The notes: generated from the sequence alone by a model not told the origin. A stretch of 64,000 bases of DNA from Streptomyces albidoflavus (GCF_000719955.1 NZ_JOII01000002.1:124001-188000); one strand, 5' to 3'; numbered from the stretch's first letter, positions 1 to 10,723 are shown. Numbers and translations: made by a program.

Positions 1-912
1 CAGCAGCACGACGAGACGATGCTCATCACCCATCAGCTGCGGCGCGGCCCGGCGGTGCTGGACGCCCCGGCGCCGCCCGGCCCCGCGCCGGAGGCGCCGC
101 TGCCGGGCCCGGAGGCGCTGGTGCCGGGCGGCCCGTTCACCATGGGCACCTCGGCCGAGCCGTGGGCGCTGGACAACGAGCGGCCCGCGCACCGCCGTGA
201 CGTGCCCGCCTTCTGGCTGGACACGGCCCCGGTGACCTGCGGGGCGTATCTGCGGTTCCTCGACGACGGCGGGTACGACGAGGAGCGGTGGTGGCATCCG
301 GCGGGGTGGCGGATGGTCCGCGAACACGGGCTGCGGGCGCCGCTGTTCTGGCGGCGGGAGGGGACGACCTGGCTGCGGCGCCGGTTCGGTGTGGTGGAGC
401 CGGTACCGGCCGAGGAGCCGGTGGTCCACGTCAGCTGGTACGAGGCGGACGCCTACGCCCGCTGGGCCGGGCGGCGGCTGCCGACGGAGGCCGAGTGGGA
501 GAAGGCGGCCCGGTTCGACCCGGCCACCGGACGGGCGCGCCGCTACCCGTGGGGCGACGCCGACCCGGGCCCCGCCCACGCCAACCTGGGCCAGCGCCAT
601 CTGCGCCCCGCCCCCGCCGGGGCCTATCCGGCCGGCCGTTCGCCGCTGGGCGTCGGGCAGCTCATCGGCGACGTGTGGGAGTGGACGGCGAGCGACTTCC
701 TGCCGTACCCGGGGTTCGCGCCGTTCCCGTACCGCGAGTACTCGGAGGTCTTCTTCGGCGACGCCCACAAGGTGCTGCGCGGCGGGTCGTTCGGGGTGGA
801 CGCGGTCGCCTGCCGGGGCACGTTCCGCAACTGGGACCTGCCGGTGCGCCGCCAGATCTTCGCCGGGTTCCGCACCGCCCGGGACGCCGCCACCGGCGAG
901 GGCGCCGCGTGA
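1..912 (+). CDS. egtB: EgtB, hercynylcysteine sulfoxide synthase (5' end outside the window)
   Basis: EgtB is the iron-dependent enzyme that joins gamma-glutamylcysteine (or cysteine) to hercynine by oxidative C-S bond formation in ergothioneine synthesis. The frame is open from base 1 (QQHDETM...), so the N-terminal DinB-like metal-binding domain lies upstream and is not visible. What is seen is the formylglycine-generating-enzyme/sulfatase-modifying fold: FTMGTSAEPWALDNERP near the start, LPTEAEWEKAARFD in the middle, then GDVWEWTASDF and KVLRGGSF, ending in GFRTAR. The adjacent egtC and egtD make the assignment firm. It lies 19 nt before egtC in the same direction, so co-transcription is likely. 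Confidence 0.93.
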   Translation, partial: QQHDETMLITHQLRRGPAVLDAPAPPGPAPEAPLPGPEALVPGGPFTMGTSAEPWALDNERPAHRRDVPAFWLDTAPVTCGAYLRFLDDGGYDEERWWHPAGWRMVREHGLRAPLFWRREGTTWLRRRFGVVEPVPAEEPVVHVSWYEADAYARWAGRRLPTEAEWEKAARFDPATGRARRYPWGDADPGPAHANLGQRHLRPAPAGAYPAGRSPLGVGQLIGDVWEWTASDFLPYPGFAPFPYREYSEVFFGDAHKVLRGGSFGVDAVACRGTFRNWDLPVRRQIFAGFRTARDAATGEGAA

Positions 913-931
913 GCGGGCGGGGGCGGTCCTG

Positions 932-1687
932 ATGTGCCGTCACCTGGCCTACGTGGGCCCGGCGCTGCCGCTGGGCGAGCTGGTCTCGGCGCCGGAGCAC
1001 AGCCTGTTCCGCCAGTCCTGGGCGCCGCGCCACCAGCGGTACGGCACGGTCAACGCCGACGGGTTCGGCCTGGGCTGGTACGCGCCGGGCGACCCGGTCC
1101 CGGCGCGCTACCGCCGGGCGGGCCCGATCTGGGCGGACCCGTCGTTCGGCGATCTGGCGCGGGTGGTGCGCAGTACGGCCCTGCTGGCGGCGGTCCGTGA
1201 CGCGACGGCGGCGGGCGCGGACCCGGAGGCGGCGGTCGCGCCGTACGCCGACGGGCCCTGGCTGTTCAGCCACAACGGGGCGGTGGCCGGGTGGCCGGAG
1301 TCGCTGGCCAAGCCCGCCGCCTCGCTGGAGCCGCTGGCCCTGCTGGAGCTGGAGTCCCGGTGCGACGCCGCCCTGGTGTGGGCGCTGGTCCGGGACCGGC
1401 TGCGGCGTGGCGAGGGGCCGGGCGACGCGCTCGGCGGGGCGGTCCGGGCGGTGGCGGCGGCCGCGCCCGGCTCCCGGCTCAACCTGCTGCTGACCGACGG
1501 CCGCTCGATCGCCGCCACCACCTGGGGCGACACCCTCTTCCACCGTCCCGGACCGGCCGGCGGCCGCGTGGTCGCCTCCGAGCCCTACGACGACGAGCCG
1601 GGGTGGCGGGCCGTGCCGGACCGCACCCTGCTGCTCGCCGATGCCCGGGAAGTCACCCTCCTCCCCCTCAAGGAGCCCTCCGCGTGA
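932..1687 (+). CDS. egtC: EgtC, class II glutamine amidotransferase of ergothioneine synthesis
   Basis: EgtC removes the gamma-glutamyl group from gamma-glutamyl-hercynylcysteine sulfoxide. The 251-residue protein begins MCRHLAYVG, placing the nucleophilic Cys at position 2 as expected for an N-terminal-nucleophile amidotransferase after Met removal. [10 protein letters not shown] and [11 protein letters not shown] are the characteristic glutaminase-fold motifs. The ATG at 932 gives Cys2; longer readings of this frame upstream lie inside egtB and are artefacts. The stop overlaps the GTG start of egtD (GTGA), indicating translational coupling. Confidence 0.95.
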   Translation: MCRHLAYVGPALPLGELVSAPEHSLFRQSWAPRHQRYGTVNADGFGLGWYAPGDPVPARYRRAGPIWADPSFGDLARVVRSTALLAAVRDATAAGADPEAAVAPYADGPWLFSHNGAVAGWPESLAKPAASLEPLALLELESRCDAALVWALVRDRLRRGEGPGDALGGAVRAVAAAAPGSRLNLLLTDGRSIAATTWGDTLFHRPGPAGGRVVASEPYDDEPGWRAVPDRTLLLADAREVTLLPLKEPSA

Positions 1688-2646
1688 GCACGTTCCGCAT
1701 CACCCGCACCCTGCCCGAGGACGCCACCGGCGCCGCCCTGCGCGCGGACGTCCGCGCCGGGCTCACCTCGGTGCCGAAGACGCTGCCGCCCAAGTGGTTC
1801 TACGACGCGCGGGGCAGCGAACTGTTCGAGGAGATCACCCGGCTCCCCGAGTACTACCCGACCCGTGCCGAGCGGGAGATCCTCGCGGACCGGGCCGGCG
1901 AGATCGCGGCGGCGCTCCCGGCCCGGACGCTGGTGGAGCTGGGCTCGGGCTCCTCGGAGAAGACCCGGCTGCTGCTGGACGCGCTCACCGGCCTGGAGGC
2001 GTACGTCCCGGTGGACGTGAGCGAGAGCGCGCTGCGCGGGGCCGGGGAGGCCCTGGCGCGGGAACGGCAGGGCCTGCGGGTGCACGCGCTGATCGCCGAC
2101 TTCACCGGCCGGCTGGAGCTGCCCGAGGGGCTGCCGGGGCCACGCCTTGTGGCGTTCCTCGGCGGGACGCTGGGCAATCTGCTGCCCGGGGAGCGGGCGG
2201 AGTTCCTGGCCTCGGTGCGGGCGTCGATGGCACCGGGCGACGGGCTGCTGCTCGGCACCGACCTGGTGAAGGACGAGGAGACCCTGGTCGCCGCCTACGA
2301 CGACGCGCGGGGTGTGACGGCCGAGTTCGACAAGAACGTGCTGCGGGTGGTCAACCGGGAGCTGGGCGCCGACTTCGACCTGGACCGCTTCGACCACGTG
2401 GCCCGCTGGGACGCGGAGCGGGAGTGGATCGAGATGCGGCTGCGGGCGCGCTCTGCGGCGACGGTGAAGATCCCGGCGCTGGATCTGGCGGTGGAGTTCG
2501 CCGAGGGCGAGGAGGTGCGTACGGAGGTGTCTGCGAAGTTCCGCGAGGAGGGCGTCCGCGCGGAGCTGGCGGCGGCCGGGCTCACGGCGGCCGGCTGGTG
2601 GACGGACCGGGCGGGGCGGTTCGCCCTGTCGCTGTCGCTGGCCTGA
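1684..2646 (+). CDS. egtD: EgtD, L-histidine N(alpha)-methyltransferase
   Basis: EgtD trimethylates histidine to hercynine using S-adenosylmethionine, the first step of ergothioneine synthesis. The 320-residue length is normal for the family. Visible are the N-terminal segment [19 protein letters not shown] with [10 protein letters not shown], the SAM-binding loop [37 protein letters not shown], and a C-terminal [15 protein letters not shown] ending in RFALSLSLA. The GTG start overlaps the egtC stop. No egtE (C-S lyase) follows; the next gene is on the other strand. Confidence 0.96.
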   Translation: MSTFRITRTLPEDATGAALRADVRAGLTSVPKTLPPKWFYDARGSELFEEITRLPEYYPTRAEREILADRAGEIAAALPARTLVELGSGSSEKTRLLLDALTGLEAYVPVDVSESALRGAGEALARERQGLRVHALIADFTGRLELPEGLPGPRLVAFLGGTLGNLLPGERAEFLASVRASMAPGDGLLLGTDLVKDEETLVAAYDDARGVTAEFDKNVLRVVNRELGADFDLDRFDHVARWDAEREWIEMRLRARSAATVKIPALDLAVEFAEGEEVRTEVSAKFREEGVRAELAAAGLTAAGWWTDRAGRFALSLSLA

Positions 2647-2653
2647 CGCGCCG

Positions 2654-2691
2654 GTACGCCCGGGGGACGGATCTCCTTCCCCCGGGCGTAC
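2654..2691. terminator. Bidirectional hairpin terminator
   Basis: A perfect 14-bp stem (2654-2667 with 2678-2691) closes a 10-nt loop between the convergent egtD and the sugar-binding protein gene. The position and symmetry suggest it ends both transcripts. There is no long U tract, as is usual in Streptomyces. Confidence 0.75.
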
Positions 2692-2701
2692 GGCCGTGCG
2701 G

Positions 2702-3967
2702 TCAGCGGGTGCGCAGGTCGAGCGTCTTGGTGATGCGCTTCGAGGCGGCCTCGGCGGCGGCCTCGGGGTCGGTGCCGGTGAGCACCTGGGTCATGTACGC
2801 CTTGATCGGGTTGTCGCCCTCGACGGCGGCCCAGCGCGGGGAGTTGGGGGTGGCCCGGCCGTGCGCGGCGCCCTCGGCCATCGCGGCCGACCCCTCGTCG
2901 CCGCTGACGGCCTCGGCGAGGGTGGTCTTGTTGGGCACGTAGTTCATCGTCTTGGCGAGGTCGATCTGCCACTTCTCGCCGGCCAGCGCCTTGATCAGCT
3001 CGACGGCCCCGGCGCGGTTGTCGGTCTTCTCGCGGACCACCAGGTCGGAGCCGCCGGTGAAGACGGCGCCGGGCTTGGCGGCGGTCTTGCCGGGGACGGG
3101 GAAGAAGCCGAGCTTGCCCTTGAGGGCGGGGTTCTCCTCGACGATGGTCTGGGCGGTGCCGGGGACCGTGATGATCTGTCCGACGTCTCCCTTGGCGAAG
3201 ACCTCGGCCTGCGGCGGGTTCTCCTCGTCGGCGTCCTTCGGGCCGTTGCCCAGTTCCTGGAGCTGCCGGTAGAAGTCCATGCCGCGCAGGGCGGCGGGGG
3301 TGTCCAGGGTGCCTTCCCAGATGTTGCCGGACTCCTTGGCGAGGTCGCCGCCCTCGTCCCAGATGAAGCCGGAGAGGGTGTACCAGTCCTGGCCGGCGAG
3401 GTAGATGCCCTGGTTGCCGGAGTCGTTGATCCTGGCGGTGTCGGCGAGCCACTGATCGCGGGTCTTCGGGGGCTTGCTGACGCCGGCCTCGGCGAAGACG
3501 TCCTTGTTGTAGATGACGACACGGTTGGCGGCGTACCAGGGGATGCCGTACTGGGAGCCGCCGAACCGGCCGGGGTCGGCGAGGCCGGGGAGCCAGTCGT
3601 CCATGCCGAGGTCGCGCATCGACTCCAGCGTCAGGTCGACCAGGCCGCCGCCGTCGACGTACTGGGCGACCTGGGTGTTGCCGACCTCGATGACGTCGGG
3701 CGCGGTGTCGTGCTCGTCGGACTTGAGCGCCTCGTCGACCTTCCCGGTGATGCCGCCCCACTCCTGGATCTCGACCTTGAGGCTCAGGGAGGGGTGCTCC
3801 TTCTCGAACTCCTTCGTGAACCGCTCGACGAAGCCCGCCGTCGCACTGCCCTTCATGAGCCAGAGCGTGACCTCCTCGCGGTCGTCGCCACCGGGGAGCA
3901 GTCCGCAGCCCGTCAGGAGGGAGGCGGAGGCGAGGAACACGACAAGGGTCGTACAGCGGGTCTTCAC
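2702..3967 (-). CDS. Sugar ABC transporter substrate-binding lipoprotein, DasA-like
   Basis: An extracellular solute-binding protein (family 1, 421 residues) that would present a sugar or oligosaccharide to a membrane permease. The GTG at 3967 places a lipoprotein signal peptide at the N-terminus with lipobox LLTGC (Cys21); a longer frame to 4105 would bury it. Motifs shared with the chitobiose-binding protein DasA as I remember it include PDVIEVGNTQ, YNKDVFAEAG, KTRDQW, GGSDLVV and FAKGDVG. No permease or ATPase gene is adjacent, so it must work with components encoded elsewhere (the ATPase MsiK is shared in many streptomycetes). The actual ligand cannot be read from sequence. Confidence 0.85.
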   Translation of the reverse strand: MKTRCTTLVVFLASASLLTGCGLLPGGDDREEVTLWLMKGSATAGFVERFTKEFEKEHPSLSLKVEIQEWGGITGKVDEALKSDEHDTAPDVIEVGNTQVAQYVDGGGLVDLTLESMRDLGMDDWLPGLADPGRFGGSQYGIPWYAANRVVIYNKDVFAEAGVSKPPKTRDQWLADTARINDSGNQGIYLAGQDWYTLSGFIWDEGGDLAKESGNIWEGTLDTPAALRGMDFYRQLQELGNGPKDADEENPPQAEVFAKGDVGQIITVPGTAQTIVEENPALKGKLGFFPVPGKTAAKPGAVFTGGSDLVVREKTDNRAGAVELIKALAGEKWQIDLAKTMNYVPNKTTLAEAVSGDEGSAAMAEGAAHGRATPNSPRWAAVEGDNPIKAYMTQVLTGTDPEAAAEAASKRITKTLDLRTR

Positions 3968-4052
3968 GTGGGTCGCTTTCTGCCTGAGGACAGGAGGGAG
4001 ACAGGTCCCGACGTGTGGGGGCAGCGCACGCGCTCGTACGGGTGTACGCACC

Positions 4053-4081
4053 ACCCTGGTATAGACCAAATCGGTGGTCAA
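4053..4081 (-). promoter_or_regulatory. Promoter with DasR-like (dre) operator in its spacer
   Basis: On the minus strand TTGACC (4081-4076) and CAGGGT (4058-4053), 17 nt apart, form a candidate promoter for the sugar-binding protein. Nearly the whole spacer is occupied by TGGTCTATACCA (4068-4057), one base off the symmetric core TGGTCTAGACCA of the known dre site bound by the GntR regulator DasR. Binding there would block RNA polymerase. Inference from motif only. Confidence 0.5.
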
Positions 4082-4167
4082 GAGGCTGAGGGCGAATCCG
4101 CCCATTACGGTTGGGTGACGACACCCGCCTCGGGGAGCACACTCGTACCGCTAGGAGGACGTACGCC

Positions 4168-4389
4168 ATGTCCGATCACGTCTACCGCGTCACCGAGATC
4201 GTCGGCACCTCGCCCGAGGGCGTCGACCAGGCGATCCGCAACGGCATCGAACGCGCCTCCCAGACCCTGCGCGGCCTCGACTGGTTCGAGGTCACCCAGG
4301 TGCGCGGCGCCATCGCCGACGGGCAGGTCGCCCACTACCAGGTGGGGCTGAAGGTGGGCTTCCGCCTGGAGGGCTCCGACGGCGGCTGA
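4168..4389 (+). CDS. Dodecin, flavin-storage protein
   Basis: Dodecins are small dodecameric proteins that bind flavins (and in some bacteria CoA) and buffer free flavin in the cytosol. The 73-residue product has the family's simple beta-alpha-beta-beta pattern: VYRVTEIVGTSPEGVDQAI, the helix RNGIERASQTL, then LDWFEVTQVRG with the flavin-stacking Trp and the C-terminal strand HYQVGLKVGFRLE. The ATG at 4168 follows AGGAGG (4153-4158) with good spacing. It diverges from the sugar-binding protein gene and converges on the HAD gene. Confidence 0.92.
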   Translation: MSDHVYRVTEIVGTSPEGVDQAIRNGIERASQTLRGLDWFEVTQVRGAIADGQVAHYQVGLKVGFRLEGSDGG

Positions 4390-4411
4390 CGCCCGGCCGC
4401 CCCGCCGCAGC

Positions 4412-4437
4412 GGGCCGGACCGGATCAGGTCCGGCCC
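4412..4437. terminator. Bidirectional hairpin terminator
   Basis: A perfect 10-bp stem (4412-4421 with 4428-4437) and a 6-nt loop lie between dodecin and the convergent HAD gene, overlapping the last codons of the latter. Confidence 0.6.
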
Positions 4438-4910
4438 TCACTCTCCTGGCCCGCGCGCAACTCCGCGGAGGTACGCCCCCAGTCCGCCTCCACCACCGTG
4501 AACCCGGCCCGCTCGGCCTCCGCCAGGACCAGCGGGTCGTCGTCGACGAGCATCCGCACGGTGCGGGTGGCCCGCAGTCCGCGCAACGCCTCCAGCTTGG
4601 TGCGTACGGCCGGGCGCCGGTCGTGGTCGCGGCGCATCCGCACGGGCCCCTCGGGGAGCCCGTGCGCCCGCAGCCACTCCTCGGTGTCGGCCCGGCACCG
4701 CTCCGGACGCCCGGTCAGATAGAGCAGGTCGCAGTCGGCGGCGGCCTCACGGGCCAGCGCGACCCCCTCAAAGAGCGGCGTGTCGTCCGGCGCGGCGGCG
4801 AAGAACCCCCGCCAGTCGCGCGGGGAGCCTTCCAGGAAGTGCTGGCGGTGGGCGGTGTCGGCGAGGGTGCCGTCGAGGTCGAAGACGGCGAGGGGGCGCG
4901 GCTCGGTCAC
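4425..4910 (-). CDS. HAD-superfamily phosphatase, polynucleotide-kinase 3'-phosphatase-like
   Basis: A 161-residue HAD phosphatase. Motif I is VFDLDGTLADTAHR, motif II the Thr of YLTGRPE, and the acidic motif IV is LVDDDPLVL. The pattern FDLDGTLADxxHR with LTGRPE resembles the phosphatase domain of bacterial polynucleotide kinase/phosphatases and phage end-healing enzymes, but there is no kinase domain here, so the substrate is open (5'- or 3'-phosphorylated nucleotides are the best guess). The GTG at 4910 gives VTEPRPLAVFDLDGT; the much longer frame upstream is antisense to the next gene. Confidence 0.75.
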   Translation of the reverse strand: MTEPRPLAVFDLDGTLADTAHRQHFLEGSPRDWRGFFAAAPDDTPLFEGVALAREAAADCDLLYLTGRPERCRADTEEWLRAHGLPEGPVRMRRDHDRRPAVRTKLEALRGLRATRTVRMLVDDDPLVLAEAERAGFTVVEADWGRTSAELRAGQESEGRT

Positions 4911-4976
4911 CGGGTCACGGTAACCCCCGGGGGAATCGCGCGCCCGGCGCGCGGCGTTGCAGCGGAGGTGAGTACC

Positions 4977-6044
4977 GTGACCGGCCCCGTGAGCCCCCCA
5001 GCCCCCTCCCCCGCCACCGCGGCCTCGCCGGGTACGGGGCCCTTTCCCGGGGTCCGTTTCTCGGTCCTGGACCGGTCCCGGGTGCGGGAGGGCCGGCCGG
5101 TCGGTGAGGCGCTGCGGGACACGGTGGCGCTGGCGCGCGAGGCGGAGGCGCTCGGGTACCACCGGTTCTGGGTCGCGGAGCACCACGGGGTGCCGGGGGT
5201 GGCGGGCTCCGCGCCGACGGTGCTGGCGGCGGCGGTGGCCTCGGCGACCTCCCGTGTCCGGGTGGGGACCGGCGGGGTGATGCTGCCCAACCATCAGCCG
5301 CTGGTGGTGGCCGAGCAGTTCGGGGTGCTGGAGTCGCTCTTCCCGGGCCGGATCGACATGGGCCTCGGGCGTTCGGTCGGCTTCACCGACGGGGTCCGCA
5401 AGGCGCTGGGGCGCGGCAAGGAGGAGGCGGACGCCTTCGCCGAACGACTCGCCGAACTCCTCGGCTACTTCGACGGACCCGCCCCCTCCGGCCTGCGGGC
5501 CCGCCCCGCCGACGCCGTGCGGGTCCCCGCCTTCGTCCTGGCCACCGGAGCGGGCGCGCGGACGGCCGCCGCGGCCGGGCTGCCGCTGGTGATCGGCGGT
5601 CCGCGCCGGGAGAAGCTCGCCGAGGCGGCGCGGACCTACCGCGAGGAGTTCCGGCCCGGCCCCTGGGCGGCCGCACCCTACGTGGTGGTCTCCGGCGAGG
5701 TCGCCCTCGCCCGGGACGAGGACTCCGCCCGCCGCCTGCTGCTCCCCGAGGCGTGGGCGATGTCGCACGCCCGCACCCACGGCACCTTCCCGCCCCTGGA
5801 GGCGGCCGCCCGGATCGAGGCGATGGAGCTGCCCGAGCGGCAGCGGGGCCTGCTGGAGAAGGGGCTGGACGGCGGGGTGTACGGCACCGAGGAGCAGGTC
5901 GTGGAGCGGCTGGGCGGACTGATCGAGGCGACGGGGGCCCAGGAGGTGCTGGTGACGACCAGTACGTACGACCGGGCGGGTCTGCTGGACTCGTACCGGC
6001 GCCTGGCGCGGCTCGCCGGGATCGTCCCGGCGGGCGGGGGCTGA
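4977..6044 (+). CDS. LLM-class flavin-dependent oxidoreductase
   Basis: A bacterial-luciferase-like (LLM) oxidoreductase of 355 residues using FMN or F420, of the MsnO8-related group. Visible are EALGYHRFWVAEHHGVPG near the N-terminus, GSAPTVLAAAVASAT, VRVGTGGVMLPNHQPLVVAEQFG and FPGRIDMGLGRSVG, all typical of the family. GTG codons at 4968, 4977 and 4989 are in frame; 4977 is preferred because GGAGG (4964-4968) sits 8 nt upstream. It diverges from the HAD gene over a short gap. Substrate unknown. Confidence 0.85.
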   Translation: MTGPVSPPAPSPATAASPGTGPFPGVRFSVLDRSRVREGRPVGEALRDTVALAREAEALGYHRFWVAEHHGVPGVAGSAPTVLAAAVASATSRVRVGTGGVMLPNHQPLVVAEQFGVLESLFPGRIDMGLGRSVGFTDGVRKALGRGKEEADAFAERLAELLGYFDGPAPSGLRARPADAVRVPAFVLATGAGARTAAAAGLPLVIGGPRREKLAEAARTYREEFRPGPWAAAPYVVVSGEVALARDEDSARRLLLPEAWAMSHARTHGTFPPLEAAARIEAMELPERQRGLLEKGLDGGVYGTEEQVVERLGGLIEATGAQEVLVTTSTYDRAGLLDSYRRLARLAGIVPAGGG

Positions 6045-6062
6045 GGCGGGGCAGACGCACGG

Positions 6063-6101
6063 GAGCCCCGTCACCGACCGGCCGGGACGGTGACGGGGCT
6101 C
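6063..6101. terminator. Bidirectional hairpin terminator
   Basis: A perfect 14-bp stem (6063-6076 with 6088-6101) with an 11-nt loop stands between the convergent LLM oxidoreductase gene and sdhB. Confidence 0.8.
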
Positions 6102-6190
6102 TCGGGGTGGCCCGCCGGAAGGGGCGCGGGACACGGGACGGGACCGGAGGGTTGAGCACCACGGCCGGTCCCGTCTGCCTAGGGGGTGGG

Positions 6191-6936
6191 TCAGCGCTTG
6201 CCGCTCTTGCGGGTGGCGCGCAGCCACTCCTTGTTCATGTTGGTGATGGAGAAGAGCGGGATGCCCTTCGGGCAGGCGGTGGCGCACTCCCCGGCGAGGG
6301 TGCAGCCGCCGAAGCCCTCGGCGTCCATGGTGGCCACCATGTCCAGCACGCGGGACTCGCGCTCCGGGGCGCCCTGCGGGAGGACGTTGAGGTGGCTGAC
6401 CTTGGCGGCGGTGAAGAGCATCGCCGAGCCGTTGGGGCAGGCCGCGACGCAGGCGCCGCAGCCGATGCACTCGGCGTTCTCGAAGGCGTAGTCGGCGTCG
6501 GGCTTGGGCACCGGGGTGGCGTGCGCCTCGGGGGCGGTGCCGGTGGGCGCCGAGATGTAGCCGCCGGACTGGATGACGCGGTCGAAGGCGGTCCGGTCGA
6601 CGACGAGGTCCTTGATGACCGGGAAGGCCGAGGCGCGCCACGGCTCGATGTCGATGGTGTCGCCGTCGGAGAACGAGCGCATGTGGAGCTGGCAGGTGGT
6701 GGTCCGCTCCGGGCCGTGCGCGTCGCCGTTGATGACGAGGCTGCACGCGCCGCAGATGCCCTCGCGGCAGTCGTGGTCGAAGGCGACCGGGTCCTCGCCC
6801 TTGAGGGTGAGTTCTTCGTTGAGGGTGTCGAGCATCTCCAGGAAGGACATGTCCTGGCTGATGTCGTCCACCTGGTAGGTGGACATGGCTCCGGGCTCGT
6901 CGGCGTTCTTCTGCCGCCAGACGCGCAGGGTGAGCT

Positions 6937-6940
<4 letters not shown>
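6191..6940 (-). CDS. sdhB: Succinate dehydrogenase/fumarate reductase iron-sulfur subunit
   Basis: The 249-residue electron-transfer subunit that passes electrons from the FAD of SdhA to the membrane cytochrome b. The N-terminal ferredoxin fold has the 2Fe-2S ligands in [16 protein letters not shown] and a further Cys in TTCQLHM; the C-terminal domain carries [17 protein letters not shown] and [10 protein letters not shown] for the 4Fe-4S and 3Fe-4S clusters. The ATG at 6940 overlaps the sdhA stop (ATGA), so translation is coupled. It is the last gene of sdhC-sdhA-sdhB. Confidence 0.96.
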
Positions 6941-8892
<1,952 letters not shown>

Positions 8893-8895
8893 GGG

Positions 8896-9609
8896 TCAGC
8901 TCACCAATCCGGTCATGACGGCGACGGGTACGGCGATGAAGCCGAGGGTCAGGACGAGGGCCAGCACGTTGGCGACGGTCTTCAGCAGCCGGTCCCGGTT
9001 CCTGCTGCCCGCGCCGAGGGTCTGGGCGGCGCTCCAGAAGCCGTGCTGGATGTGCAGGCCGAGCGCGACCATCGCCACGATGTAGATGGTGTTGCCGTAC
9101 CAGGTGGAGAAGGTCCCGACGACGTTCTGGTACGCCTGGCCGTGCTGGAAGTCGCCCGCGTGGACGGTGCCCGTGGTCAGGTCCAGGATGTGCCAGACGA
9201 TGAACAGGGCGAGGATGATCCCGCCCCAGCGCATGGTGCGGGTGGCGTAGCTGGCGCGCGGCCGCTTGTGGACGTACTTGACCGGGCGGGCCTTGATGTC
9301 GCGGCGGCTGAGCTGCGCGGCGGAGACCGCGTGCAGGATCACGGCGGCCAGCAGCACGAACCGCACGATCCACAGCGCCCACTCGTAGTGGAGGACCGGC
9401 TCGCCCATGGTCCGCAGCCAGTGGGCGTAGCCGTTGAAGTCACCGGGTCCGAAGAAGATCTTCAGGTTGCCCGCCATGTGGGCGACCAGGTAGCCGAGCA
9501 TGATGAGGCCGGTCACGGCCATCACGGTCTTCTTGCCGACGGACGAGTCCCAGAGCGTGCGGATCGTGGACGGCCGTCGGTCCGTCCTCGTTGCCAGAGC
9601 CATGAGCAT
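8896..9609 (-). CDS. sdhC: Succinate dehydrogenase cytochrome b subunit (five-helix type)
   Basis: A 237-residue integral membrane diheme cytochrome b anchoring SdhAB and exchanging electrons with the quinone pool. About five hydrophobic helices are visible, with His residues in membrane segments (MLGYLVAHMAG, VILHAVSAAQ, FIVWHILDL, ALGLHIQHGFW) suited to axial ligation of two hemes. A single anchor subunit marks the B-type enzyme of Bacillus and Wolinella rather than the SdhCD type. ATG codons at 9609 and 9603 are possible; no clear ribosome-binding site separates them. It is the first gene of the operon and diverges from the LysR gene. Confidence 0.9.
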   Translation of the reverse strand: MLMALATRTDRRPSTIRTLWDSSVGKKTVMAVTGLIMLGYLVAHMAGNLKIFFGPGDFNGYAHWLRTMGEPVLHYEWALWIVRFVLLAAVILHAVSAAQLSRRDIKARPVKYVHKRPRASYATRTMRWGGIILALFIVWHILDLTTGTVHAGDFQHGQAYQNVVGTFSTWYGNTIYIVAMVALGLHIQHGFWSAAQTLGAGSRNRDRLLKTVANVLALVLTLGFIAVPVAVMTGLVS

Positions 9610-9662
9610 GACGGTAGGGCCGGAAGACCCGAGAGGTCCAAGACATGGAACAGTTCATTTCC

Positions 9663-9677
9663 ATAGGCTTAGACTAT
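9663..9677. promoter_or_regulatory. LysR-type T-N11-A operator between sdhC and its regulator
   Basis: ATAGGCTTAGACTAT is an interrupted palindrome (outer ATAG/CTAT with a complementary inner pair) and fits the T-N11-A rule for LysR-type regulators. It lies 20 nt before the LysR start and about 55 nt before sdhC, where it could control both. A TAATGT box at 9685-9690 ends 6 nt before the regulator ATG and there is no ribosome-binding site, so that transcript may be leaderless. Confidence 0.6.
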
Positions 9678-9696
9678 TCGGGTGTAATGTACCGGT

Positions 9697-10605
9697 ATGC
9701 AGTTCCAGCAGCTCCACTACTTCGTGGCCGTCGCCGAGACCCGCCACTTCACCCGGGCCGCCGAGATGGTGCACGTGGCGCAGCCCTCCCTCTCCCAGCA
9801 GATCCGGGCCCTGGAGCGGGAGCTGGGCGCCGACCTCTTCCTGCGTGCCCGGGGGAACATCACCCTGACCGACGCCGGGGAGGCGCTGCTGCCGCTGGCC
9901 CGGCGCATCCTCGCGGACGCCGACACCGCCCGCCACGAGGTGCAGGAGCTGGTCCAGCTGCGCAGCGGCCGGGTCCGCCTCGGCGCCACCCCGAGCCTGT
10001 GCACGGGGCTCCTGCCGGACGTGCTGCGCGCGTACCACGACCGCTATCCGGGCATCCGGCTGATGATCGAGGAGAACGGTTCGCACGATCTGGTCCGCGA
10101 GCTGGCGCGCGGCGCCCTCGACCTGGCGCTGGTGGTGCTGCCGCTGCCCACCCCCTCCCCCGCGCTGCTCACCACCGAACTGCTCCGTGAGGACCTGGTC
10201 GTCGTCTCCGGCCGGGACGTGCCCACCCCCGGCGGACACCATCCGGTGCGCATCGCGGATCTGGCGGGCGAGCGGCTCGTGATGTTCCGGCACGGCTACG
10301 ACCTGCGGGAACTGACCGTCTCCGCCTGCCGGGCCGAGGGGTTCGAACCCACCTTCGCGGTGGAGGGCGGCGAGATGGACGCGGTCCTCGGCTTCGTCCG
10401 CGCCGGCCTCGGCCACGCCGTGGTACCGCGCATGGTCGCCACCCGGGCCGGCCAGGACGTCCAGGTGACCCCGCTCGCCTCCCCCGGCCTCCACCGCACC
10501 ATCGGCCTGGCCCGGCGCGGCGACGTCGACCCGCCCCGCGCCGCCCGCGAGCTCCAGCGGATGCTGCTGGAGACGACGGGGACGGTACGGGAACCGGCGG
10601 CGTAG
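9697..10605 (+). CDS. LysR-family transcriptional regulator
   Basis: A 302-residue LTTR. The N-terminal winged helix is MQFQQLHYFVAVAETRHFTRAAEMVHVAQPSLSQQIRALE, followed by the long linker helix and a periplasmic-binding-protein-like effector domain (RVRLGATPSLCTGLLPDVLRAYH onward, with DLALVVLPLP and GEMDAVLGFVRAGLGHAVVP). Divergence from the sdh operon over an LTTR-type palindrome suggests it regulates that operon and itself. The effector cannot be inferred. Confidence 0.9.
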   Translation: MQFQQLHYFVAVAETRHFTRAAEMVHVAQPSLSQQIRALERELGADLFLRARGNITLTDAGEALLPLARRILADADTARHEVQELVQLRSGRVRLGATPSLCTGLLPDVLRAYHDRYPGIRLMIEENGSHDLVRELARGALDLALVVLPLPTPSPALLTTELLREDLVVVSGRDVPTPGGHHPVRIADLAGERLVMFRHGYDLRELTVSACRAEGFEPTFAVEGGEMDAVLGFVRAGLGHAVVPRMVATRAGQDVQVTPLASPGLHRTIGLARRGDVDPPRAARELQRMLLETTGTVREPAA

Positions 10606-10723
10606 GGGCGGGCGCCGGGCGCCCATAGGCCGGCGGGATCAGCGGTCCGCGGAATCCGGCGGCGGCCTGGCACCGCCGCACGGCCTGGCCGGCGGCGAAC
10701 GCCCCGGTCTCCCACGTCCGGGC

